From the NCBI GenBank assembly GCA_003155705.1, contig PMEC01000051.1:1190-7149 (forward strand): a DNA stretch of 5,960 nucleotides. Reading direction: 5' to 3'. Below are positions 1 through 5,960 of this stretch, one piece after another. The first letter of the stretch is position 1. Every line of letters begins with the position of its first letter. The DNA comes from Bacteroidales bacterium. Its GTDB lineage: Bacteria; Bacteroidota; Bacteroidia; Bacteroidales; VadinHA17. Position numbers and translations under genes: made by a program. The notes beneath the pieces were generated by a model. That model searched no databases. It was given only the letters and a program-made list of their open reading frames with translations, and was not told the DNA's origin.

Positions 1-113
1 TGAAATATTTCACGCAAAATTAACAAATTAATCTGCAGATACATGATCCGATTCTTAAGGTAGAATATCAAAAAATGGATTTACGATCAGTCTTTCGAAA
101 CCAAAGGACACTG
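1..113. other. Gene-poor left edge with a possible truncated ORF start
   Basis: This stretch follows the stop codon of the DUF2079 gene. No convincing terminator is seen: there is a small TTTCGAAA palindrome near 94-101 but no stem-loop followed by a T-run in the direction of transcription. On the minus strand an ATG at 44-42 opens a frame that stays open to the window edge and reads MYLQINLLILREIF. It could be the first 14 residues of the next gene in the same direction, but no ribosome binding site or family resemblance supports it. Bases 1-12 (TGAAATATTTCA) form a perfect palindrome inside that frame, which may be chance in AT-rich DNA. Confidence 0.3.
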
Positions 114-1628
114 TCAAAGATTTTTTCTCTTTATCAGGATAATATCTTCATTCTCCTGAACGATAATGTATTCACTGTCTTTTCTGAAAGATTCTATATC
201 TTCTTTTAACCTTTCAGAATCAATTGGATAAACACCTCTGGATCCTTTGAAAATAGCAATGTACTCAGCATCTTTGACCACGGGAAACTGGTATATTTTC
301 TCTCTGTTACAAAGATGTGGTATAAGCGGGGAACTTGCTGACACGGCAACTTTTTCCGGAATTAGTTTTATCGTACCATATACTTTTTCAAGATCTAATC
401 CTGAAGAATAATGTCCATTTTGCCAAAAAATGGTATTTGTTTTTTGATACCATGATGAGTTCCTTGTTAACATGGTTTTGATGTTAGAAGCACAAGTTGA
501 AATCATAACTATGATCAGTACACCTTTAAGAACCTTTCTGTTTAGATCAAGTGATGCAAGGGAATCAATAAGGCAAAGACTGATTATTGGGACAAATTCA
601 ATGGAATAATGAAAATCAATTCCCCACAGGACCGGATCGTTGCTAAGCATTTTCTGAATATAAACAGGAATTAACATTATCAGGTAGTGTGGCTTATATA
701 ATAGAAATATCCCACCGGCAAGAAGTACCATTATATTAAATTCGGCTTTTATTCCATGGCCAATTTCAGTCGAAGCAGAGCTGGTAAAAATGAGTTTAAT
801 CGCATATCCGGGATATTTAACAATAGATGCCACAATTTCTGTAAATGAATTGCCCAGAAGTGAATACCGGAAAAATTGTGGAGTCTGCTGATTAAAATGT
901 GGCATTAGAATCAGGATGACAATCAGGAAATAGGCTATTGAAACAACCATTAAGAACAAATGAAAATACAGGGACTTTAAATCATTAAGGTAATTTTTTG
1001 AGAACAGTTCATTGGTTATAAAACCCACCATAATAAATACCATCCAGAGAGCCACATTCTCCTGGCAACTTATTATAAGTAAAAAGAGCAATAATGATAC
1101 TGACACCTTTTTCTTTTTTAGGAAATAAACGAACCACGGAATTAACATTGCCCCAATGACATTATTGTGAAAATCAAACGAAAGCGCCGAATAAATTCCC
1201 CAGGTACTGAAAAAGCAAATAAGAATTAATAGTGACATTTTTGGGGAATTTAACTTTCCGATTGAATATTGGTATATTCCGACACCGCCCAGGAGGATAG
1301 CAACTATTTGGATTATTAATAATGTATACGACCCAAATAAGAAGTAAAATGGTGTATATATTATTGTTATTGGAGAAAAATGAGTTCCCCAGAAACTTAT
1401 GTCATAACCCTCCAACCCAAGTGTGAACCTGGGTTCCCTGAAATTTGACAATGAGTACAATGCATGGTTATAAACTCCAAGGTCTAATGCATAAGTGCGG
1501 AATAAATAATGATTTGCAATGGAAATAAGACTGAAGACTATCCCAAAAATCAGCAGAATGAAAAATAAGTTGGATGGATATCCGGATACCTTCTTTTCAA
1601 CCGTTGCATAAGGCATTTTCCAAAACAT
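114..1628 (-). CDS. DUF2079 family integral membrane protein (GT-C-like)
   Basis: A 504-residue polytopic inner-membrane protein with about ten hydrophobic segments, the first at residues 21-39 and the last near 368-380. It ends in a soluble tail of about 120 residues. The first non-membrane loop carries LDLGVYNHALYSL (48-60, acidic D49) and the next carries FWGTHFSPI (79-87, H83). FDFHNNVIGA (151-160), CQENVALW (188-195) and DFHYSIEFVP (338-347) follow. This order of charged and histidine motifs at membrane borders is what I recall of DUF2079 proteins, which resemble GT-C, lipid-linked-sugar glycosyltransferases. Their substrate is not known, so transfer of a sugar in the cell envelope is only an inference. 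The ATG lies immediately after the aspartase stop with no spacer, suggesting translational coupling. A second in-frame Met at residue 5, preceded by GGAAA, is an alternative start. The length is normal for the family and there is no sign of truncation. Confidence 0.85.
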   Translation of the reverse strand: MFWKMPYATVEKKVSGYPSNLFFILLIFGIVFSLISIANHYLFRTYALDLGVYNHALYSLSNFREPRFTLGLEGYDISFWGTHFSPITIIYTPFYFLFGSYTLLIIQIVAILLGGVGIYQYSIGKLNSPKMSLLILICFFSTWGIYSALSFDFHNNVIGAMLIPWFVYFLKKKKVSVSLLLFLLIISCQENVALWMVFIMVGFITNELFSKNYLNDLKSLYFHLFLMVVSIAYFLIVILILMPHFNQQTPQFFRYSLLGNSFTEIVASIVKYPGYAIKLIFTSSASTEIGHGIKAEFNIMVLLAGGIFLLYKPHYLIMLIPVYIQKMLSNDPVLWGIDFHYSIEFVPIISLCLIDSLASLDLNRKVLKGVLIIVMISTCASNIKTMLTRNSSWYQKTNTIFWQNGHYSSGLDLEKVYGTIKLIPEKVAVSASSPLIPHLCNREKIYQFPVVKDAEYIAIFKGSRGVYPIDSERLKEDIESFRKDSEYIIVQENEDIILIKRKNL

Positions 1629-3071
1629 TTAATGGGCAAGATCTTCAAATGAAAATCCCAATTTCATAAGATTGGCTGGTTTAAGAATGGTAGTTAGTCT
1701 CTCTTCATCTATAATCTTAAGAAGACTGTTGGCTTCAAAAATATTAATCTTCTTCTCCCTCATCAGGATGGCTAACTCGGCAGCTTTGTGGTACCCAACA
1801 TGAGGGCTCAGGGCAGTTGTCACAGAAGGGCTGTTAATAAGAGCATTATAACCAGATTCTTCGTTCACGACAATCCCTGTAAAAAGATTATTCAATAATG
1901 CGTAATCAGATGATATTAAAAGATTTAGACTTTCAATTAATGCAAAACCAATAGTGGGAAGATATGCATTTAGTTCAAGGCAACCCTGTCCGCAAAGTGA
2001 ACTGATCAAAACATCATTTGAATAGACTTTGTGTGCCGCTGAAATAATAAACTCGGGAATAACAGGATTTATCTTACCAGGCATAATTGAACTACCGACT
2101 TGTCTTTCAGGAATTGTTAACAATTTTTCTCCGGCAATATCGGATGATAAAATTCTTATATCACTTGCCATTTTTTCAAGATTGACAGCGTGAGCCTTTA
2201 ATGTGGCATGTATCTCAACCCACCTGTCAAGATTAGACGTTGCGTCTGAAAGGTTCTCACTATGAGTAAGTTGAAGACCAGTCAGATTCCTTAATTCCGG
2301 AACGACTTCCATAATAAAATACCGAGGGACCGATAATCCCGTTCCAATAGCCCCTCCTCCAAGATTTATAACTTTAATTCTTTCAGAACATTTTGACACT
2401 CTCCACCAATCGCGTGACAATGCTTCGTTATATGCGCTGAAAAGAAGACCAAAAGATGAAGGAACTGCCTCCTGCATCTGGGTGTATCCCGGCCTTAGCT
2501 TTGTGCGGCTGCTTTTTTCATATTCTTCAACCTTCTGCCTAAGCTTGTTTATATTGTCTTCAAGCACCTGGAGCATTTTCATAACTGTTATTGTCAGTGC
2601 AGTGGGAACTACATCGTTCGTGGACTGGTATATATTAGCATGTTCGATGGGATCAATATAAGTGTATTTTTTACACTTATTCTCCAACTCATGCATAGCA
2701 ACGTTCCCAATTATTTCATTGACGTTCATGTTTATGCTTGTTCCGGCTCCTCCCTGAACGGCCGGTACAATGAAATGTTCAAAATATTTTCCTTCTGCAA
2801 CTTCAACAGCAGCATCAATCAGTGCATCAATAATTTTATTATCAATAATTTTTACGGGAATATTTTCACCAAACTTTTCAGAAGCTGCTTCTCGGAATTT
2901 CTTATAAGTTTTATAACATGCTAATTTTGTGACGCCGACTGTTTTGTACCATTCTACAGGGAATAAAATATCCACCGGGAAGTTTTCTTTTGCCCTCAGG
3001 GAATGAATTCCATATAATGCCTCCGCCGGTATCTGTTTTTCACCAAGGCTGTCTTTTTCTATCCTGTACAT
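1629..3071 (-). CDS. aspA: Aspartate ammonia-lyase (class II fumarase/aspartase superfamily)
   Basis: A predicted cytoplasmic homotetrameric lyase of 480 residues, close to the 478 of E. coli AspA, expected to convert L-aspartate reversibly to fumarate and ammonia. The superfamily landmarks are all present: GGAGTSINMN (107-116), QSTND (149-153), GYTQMQEAVP (195-204), AIGTG (241-245) and the signature GSSIMPGKIN (326-335). S327 aligns with the catalytic serine on the mobile loop, with K333 and N335 as substrate ligands and T111, S150, T151 and T197 as carboxylate and amino-group contacts. Gln198 follows T197 as in E. coli aspartase, whereas fumarases have His, so aspartase is favoured over fumarase. 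An oddity is Tyr196 where aspartases and fumarases usually have Arg (GRT). The N-terminus (MYRIEKDSLGEKQIPAEALYGIHSLR) matches the usual family start, fixing the ATG at 3071. Only 12 bp of AT-rich sequence separates this ATG from the dyad repeat, and no Shine-Dalgarno is visible. The stop is contiguous with the next ATG. Substrate specificity is inferred. Confidence 0.85.
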   Translation of the reverse strand: MYRIEKDSLGEKQIPAEALYGIHSLRAKENFPVDILFPVEWYKTVGVTKLACYKTYKKFREAASEKFGENIPVKIIDNKIIDALIDAAVEVAEGKYFEHFIVPAVQGGAGTSINMNVNEIIGNVAMHELENKCKKYTYIDPIEHANIYQSTNDVVPTALTITVMKMLQVLEDNINKLRQKVEEYEKSSRTKLRPGYTQMQEAVPSSFGLLFSAYNEALSRDWWRVSKCSERIKVINLGGGAIGTGLSVPRYFIMEVVPELRNLTGLQLTHSENLSDATSNLDRWVEIHATLKAHAVNLEKMASDIRILSSDIAGEKLLTIPERQVGSSIMPGKINPVIPEFIISAAHKVYSNDVLISSLCGQGCLELNAYLPTIGFALIESLNLLISSDYALLNNLFTGIVVNEESGYNALINSPSVTTALSPHVGYHKAAELAILMREKKINIFEANSLLKIIDEERLTTILKPANLMKLGFSFEDLAH

Positions 3072-3083
3072 AAATAATTAGTT

Positions 3084-3181
3084 TTCTCTGTGGGTCTCTG
3101 TGAACTTCTTTGTGGTACTCTGTGTAAGTTCTTATTAGTTGCACAGAGTGGCGCAGAATACACACAGATAGCCACAGAGAA
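3084..3181. repeat. CTCTGTG dyad repeat: four direct heptamers facing four inverted ones
   Basis: A 98-bp imperfect inverted repeat fills the gap between the response regulator and the aspartase gene. On the plus strand CTCTGTG-like heptamers begin at 3086, 3096, 3108 (CTTTGTG) and 3118. Their reverse complement CACAGAG begins at 3142, 3152 (CGCAGAA), 3163 (CACAGAT) and 3173. Spacing within each arm is 10-12 bp, about one helical turn. The outermost 10 bp (TTCTCTGTGG) pair perfectly with 3172-3181, and further blocks such as TCTGTG also pair, so the transcript could fold into a long interrupted hairpin with a loop near 3125-3141. There is no T-run after it in the minus-strand direction, so it is not a classical intrinsic terminator. 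From memory, CTCTGTG-rich intergenic dyads occur in several bacterial genomes as dispersed repeats. Whether this one is multicopy here cannot be seen from one window. Confidence 0.85.
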
Positions 3182-4357
3182 TTAAACATTATTTCCGGAA
3201 ACCGGACGGGCATAATCGATGACATCCTTGCCGGTAATTACATCCTTACAAAGAATAATAAGTCTCTCAAGAACATTCCTGAACTCCCTTATATTTCCTG
3301 TCCACTCGATCTTCTGTAATTCTTCAATGGCGTCATTTGAGATATTCTTTTTACTCATACCATATTCATTACAGATCAGTGAGTTAAAATGTTCAGCGAG
3401 TATAGGTATGTCATCCTGCCTTTCGTTGAGTGTAGGTACATATATCAGGATCACACTTAATCTGTGATAAAGGTCTTCGCGGAAGCTATTATTCTCGATC
3501 TCCTTCTTTATATTTTTATTAGTAGCTGTCACTACTCTGACATTTACATGAATATCCTTATCGGAACCCACTCTTGTGATTTTGTTCTCCTGAAGAGCTC
3601 TAAGAACTTTTGCCTGGGCTGACAGACTCATATCGCCAATCTCATCGAGGAAAAGAGTTCCTCCATTGGCTTGCTCAAATTTGCCAATGCGCTGTTTAAT
3701 AGCAGAGGTAAATGATCCTTTCTCGTGGCCAAATAATTCACTCTCAATCAATTCAGAAGGTATTGCAGCACAATTCACCTCAACAAAAGGACCCTTAGCT
3801 CTGGTGCTTTTCTCATGGATCTGGTGGGCAACCAGCTCTTTTCCGGTACCATTCGCACCTGTTATTAGTACTCTGGCTTCAGTCGGGGCTACCTTATCGA
3901 TCATGGATTTTACCAACCTGATGGGTTCAGATTCGCCAACGATCTCATACATCCGGCTGACTTTGTTTTTCAGTACCTGAGTCTGAGTAACAAGTCTCGA
4001 CTTATCCATTGCATTTCTTATGGTGATCAGAAGTCTGTTCAGATCCAGGGGTTTTTCCAGAAAGTCGTATGCCCCTTTTTTGATCGCTTCAACAGCAGTA
4101 TCAATATTCCCATGACCGGAAATCATTATAACCGGAATATCGGCGCTATTCTCATTTATTTTGAAGAGTACCTCAATCCCGTCCATCTTTGGCATTTTGA
4201 TATCGCAAAGAACTACGTCGTAAGAATTAGCAGCAAAAAGATCCAGTCCGGTAGGGCCATCTTCGGCAAGATCTACCTGGTGATTCTCATATTCCAGTAC
4301 CTCTTTTAAAGTATTCCGGATCGATTTCTCATCATCTATGACCAGAATCTTGGACAT
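3182..4357 (-). CDS. Sigma-54-type response regulator without DNA-binding domain
   Basis: A cytoplasmic two-component response regulator of the NtrC/AtoC class, 391 residues. The N-terminal receiver domain (about 1-118) has the acidic pocket D8/D9, phospho-acceptor D52 (CDIKMPK), switch residue S80 and K102 (EKP), so it should be phosphorylated by a histidine kinase. None is encoded in the window. The AAA+ domain (about 139-370) has Walker A GANGTGKE (167-174), Walker B GGTLFLDEIGD (232-242), arginine fingers R293 and R299 (FREDLYHRL), and sensor II GNIREFRNV (354-362). The sigma-54-contact loop reads GSFTSA (214-219) instead of GAFTGA. The protein ends about 30 residues after sensor II, so the Fis-type helix-turn-helix found in full-length relatives of about 450-470 residues is absent. 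It may act on sigma-54 holoenzyme from solution. The gene lies 32 bp downstream of the permease and is probably co-transcribed with it. Its stop codon touches the dyad repeat. Confidence 0.92.
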   Translation of the reverse strand: MSKILVIDDEKSIRNTLKEVLEYENHQVDLAEDGPTGLDLFAANSYDVVLCDIKMPKMDGIEVLFKINENSADIPVIMISGHGNIDTAVEAIKKGAYDFLEKPLDLNRLLITIRNAMDKSRLVTQTQVLKNKVSRMYEIVGESEPIRLVKSMIDKVAPTEARVLITGANGTGKELVAHQIHEKSTRAKGPFVEVNCAAIPSELIESELFGHEKGSFTSAIKQRIGKFEQANGGTLFLDEIGDMSLSAQAKVLRALQENKITRVGSDKDIHVNVRVVTATNKNIKKEIENNSFREDLYHRLSVILIYVPTLNERQDDIPILAEHFNSLICNEYGMSKKNISNDAIEELQKIEWTGNIREFRNVLERLIILCKDVITGKDVIDYARPVSGNNV

Positions 4358-4389
4358 TAAAATACTTTTTACTTTTTGTTTTTATCTTA
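4358..4389 (-). promoter_or_regulatory. A-rich leader before the response regulator start
   Basis: The 32 bp between the permease stop and the regulator ATG are strongly A-rich in the direction of transcription, with three AAAAA runs (AAAAACAAAAAGTAAAAAGT) and no purine Shine-Dalgarno core such as GGAGG. A-rich, SD-poor initiation regions are known for Bacteroidota, where they help ribosome loading. The gap is too short to hold a separate full promoter, which supports read-through from the ABC genes. A promoter inside the permease gene cannot be excluded. Confidence 0.4.
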
Positions 4390-5754
4390 TCAGCCACTGT
4401 ATCTCAGCCACTTCCACATCTCTTTCCACGATGTTTTTTTACCATACATAAGAATTCCTGTACGATATATCTTAGCAGCCATCCAGACAAATGCACCGAA
4501 AGTGATAAGCATTATGAACATCGAGACGGCAATCTGCCAGTATGGTACATTGAATGGAATTCTTGCCATCATTACAATAGGAGAGGTGAGCGGTATCATC
4601 GAAAACCAGAATGAAAGAGAACTCTCAGGGTTCGTCATAGTTCCCATTGCAATCATAAGCCCAAGGATTATAGGAATAGTAACAGGAAGCATAAACTGTT
4701 GTGTTTCAGTTTCATTATCAACTGCAGATCCGATTGCCGCAAAAACTGAGGCGTAAAGAAGATACCCTGTTACAAAGTAGAATATAAAACATATAATAAT
4801 TAACCCCCAGGGCTGATTCATTGCGTTCGAGAAAGTTTTTTGAAATTCAGGGGAAAAATTCATCGGTGAAGATGCAGGCTGGTTGTTTGCAGAAACCTGT
4901 GGAGTGTTATTCGACATAAGGTTTTGCGGCATATTCTGTATAATTTCCTGTTTTGTACTTTTTGGTACTACAGATGATTTAATGACGGTAACTATTGCCA
5001 GTGTAAGCAGAACCCATATCATAAACTGAGTTAGTCCAACAAGCGCTATACCTATGATCTTTCCCATCATCAACTGTATGGGCTTGACTGAAGAGATAAT
5101 TACTTCAACTACTCTGCTGGTTTTTTCTTCAATAACACCTCTCATTACCTGGGCTCCAAACATAAAGACAAGCATATACATCATAAATCCGCCAATATAG
5201 GCAAGAGCCATTGCAACTCCTGTACTGGTCTGTTTGACAGCGCCGCTATCATCAATAATTTTAGTCGTTACAGAAACTTTGGTCTTGACATTTTTCATTA
5301 TTTCATCGAGATTCTCGATTTTATAAGACAGCAGCTTTTGCCGTTCGATCTCCTTTTCCAGAGAGCTTTCAATGTGTTCCAGAAGACCAATAGGAGGCTG
5401 ATTTTTTGATATAAGCTGAATTGCATCAGGTGTATGAATTATCTCCGGAGAAATATAAAGAATTCCATAATAACCTGCTTTTTCGAAAGTTTTTTTGAGG
5501 TCTTCGAGTTTTGTATTCTGCAGATATTCAAATTTTGCGTCCTTAAGATCCGGTATCACATTGGTAAAAAGAGGAGTACTCTCTTCAATTACAGCAATCT
5601 TCTTTAAATTCTTATCCTGGTTATTCATCACCAGTGCAGGGACAATAATAAGAGCTCCCATGAGAACAGGTGCAAGAAGGGTCATGATTATAAATGACTT
5701 TTTTCTTACTCTCGTAATATATTCTCTTCTAATTATGATAGATATCTTGTTCAT
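4390..5754 (-). CDS. ABC-2/NatB-type transporter permease
   Basis: A 454-residue inner-membrane permease of the ABC-2 family, NatB/YhaP-like group. It should pair with the ATPase encoded just upstream to form an exporter. NatB is known for Na+ extrusion in Bacillus, but the substrate here cannot be read from sequence. Its short cytoplasmic N-terminus (IIRREYITRVRKKSF, 7-21) is typical. It is followed by a membrane segment (22-43), a large extracytoplasmic domain (about 44-180) with a charged helical stretch, and a second segment (181-203). The cytoplasmic helix EEKTSRVVEVIISSVKP (209-225) is a hallmark of this group and likely contacts the ATPase. Further membrane segments lie near 231-258, 315-345, 355-373, 384-398 and 405-428, with a basic, Trp-rich tail. 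An unusual low-complexity linker rich in Asn, Gln, Pro and Ser sits at 273-301. The chosen ATG gives the conserved MNKIS-type start; an upstream ATG at 5770 is out of frame. Confidence 0.9.
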   Translation of the reverse strand: MNKISIIIRREYITRVRKKSFIIMTLLAPVLMGALIIVPALVMNNQDKNLKKIAVIEESTPLFTNVIPDLKDAKFEYLQNTKLEDLKKTFEKAGYYGILYISPEIIHTPDAIQLISKNQPPIGLLEHIESSLEKEIERQKLLSYKIENLDEIMKNVKTKVSVTTKIIDDSGAVKQTSTGVAMALAYIGGFMMYMLVFMFGAQVMRGVIEEKTSRVVEVIISSVKPIQLMMGKIIGIALVGLTQFMIWVLLTLAIVTVIKSSVVPKSTKQEIIQNMPQNLMSNNTPQVSANNQPASSPMNFSPEFQKTFSNAMNQPWGLIIICFIFYFVTGYLLYASVFAAIGSAVDNETETQQFMLPVTIPIILGLMIAMGTMTNPESSLSFWFSMIPLTSPIVMMARIPFNVPYWQIAVSMFIMLITFGAFVWMAAKIYRTGILMYGKKTSWKEMWKWLRYSG

Positions 5755-5772
5755 AGTATGAAAGTTTCATGG

Positions 5773-5960
5773 TTATTTGGCAATATTTACTTTACGGGCT
5801 TCAACGACCCTTATAAATATCTCGTTCATTGATGGAAGAGATGGATTGAACGAAATTATCTTTCCTGACTTCATCATCGTCTGTAAAATGTCATTAGTAG
5901 TGATGCTGTCTTTGGTTTTCAGTCTCATTATACTCCTGCTATTTTCGTGATGATGTTGCA
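5773..5960 (-). CDS. ABC transporter ATP-binding protein, C-terminal fragment (NatA-like)
   Basis: An open frame enters from the right edge and ends at a TAA at 5775-5773, encoding at least 61 residues (from QHHHENSRSIMRL to RKVNIAK). The segment TMMKSGKIISFNPSLPSMNE followed by IFIRVVEA resembles the C-terminal accessory domain (DUF4162-like) of NatA-type ABC ATPases, where a Pro-Ser-Leu/Met-Asn-Glu-Ile-Phe-Ile motif closes the protein. The Walker A, signature and Walker B motifs lie outside the window, so ATPase integrity cannot be judged. The stop is 18 bp before the permease ATG on the same strand, the usual arrangement for an ATPase-permease pair. Truncation is due only to the window edge. 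The identification rests on the tail motif plus context. Confidence 0.8.
   Translation of the reverse strand, partial: QHHHENSRSIMRLKTKDSITTNDILQTMMKSGKIISFNPSLPSMNEIFIRVVEARKVNIAK

Noticed and set aside
2640..2924. A plus-strand open frame of 94 codons antisense to the aspartase gene
   Set aside because: The minus-strand frame has full aspartase motifs. The plus-strand product is a low-complexity antisense shadow.
3084..3181. The heptamer array as a CRISPR array
   Set aside because: The units are 7 bp with 3-5 bp gaps and change orientation midway. There are no spacers of CRISPR length and no cas genes.
3084..3181. The dyad as a Rho-independent terminator of the regulator transcript
   Set aside because: The stem is long and interrupted, and no T-run follows it in the direction of transcription (the bases after it are AAACTAATTATTT).
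3040..3225. A 61-codon minus-strand frame spanning the dyad repeat
   Set aside because: It overlaps both flanking genes in another frame and most of it is translated repeat. It has no family resemblance.
3666..3980. A plus-strand open frame of 104 codons antisense to the response regulator
   Set aside because: It lies opposite the conserved Walker A and GAFTGA-loop coding, and its openness follows from the codon use of the real gene.
4376..4756. A plus-strand open frame of 126 codons antisense to the permease
   Set aside because: Its hydrophobic look comes from complementing membrane-segment codons. The permease on the other strand is well supported.
5495..5761. A plus-strand open frame of 88 codons antisense to the start of the permease
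   Set aside because: It is a shadow of the permease N-terminal coding region with no recognisable domain.
5773..5790. TGGCA-containing stretch as a sigma-54 promoter
   Set aside because: TGGCA is not followed by a GC dinucleotide at the required -12 spacing. By eye, no convincing -24/-12 site was found in the window.

Overview
The window looks like chromosome from a low-GC member of the Bacteroidota (probably a Bacteroidales-like lineage). This is inferred from the protein flavour (NatA/NatB-type ABC exporter, an NtrC-type regulator with no DNA-binding domain, a DUF2079 membrane protein) and from start codons preceded by A/T-rich leaders rather than clear Shine-Dalgarno sequences. No sequence search was run. 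No rRNA, tRNA, CRISPR array, insertion sequence or phage gene is visible.

All five recognisable genes are on the minus strand, so transcription runs from the right edge to the left. From right to left they are: the C-terminal end of an ABC transporter ATPase (cut by the window edge); its ABC-2/NatB-type permease 18 bp downstream; a sigma-54-type response regulator 32 bp further on; a 110-bp gap filled almost completely by a structured CTCTGTG dyad repeat; a class II fumarase/aspartase-superfamily enzyme, best called aspartate ammonia-lyase; and a multi-membrane-span DUF2079 protein whose ATG directly follows the aspartase stop codon (TAAATG). The last 113 bases hold no assured gene, only a possible start of a further minus-strand ORF running off the edge.

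The genes form two tight blocks. The ATPase and permease form an export module, and the response regulator may be co-transcribed with it. The aspartase and the DUF2079 protein abut and are probably translationally coupled, although no metabolic link between them is evident. The dyad repeat separates the blocks: it starts at the base next to the regulator's stop and ends 12 bp from the aspartase start. It therefore occupies nearly all the space where a terminator, promoter or leader would be expected.

Most of the window is ordinary housekeeping or accessory gene content. The points most worth a second look are the dyad repeat with its helically phased heptamers, the regulator lacking a DNA-binding domain and carrying GSFTSA in place of GAFTGA, and the zero-gap aspartase/DUF2079 junction. 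I did not find convincing evidence of an undescribed multi-gene system.
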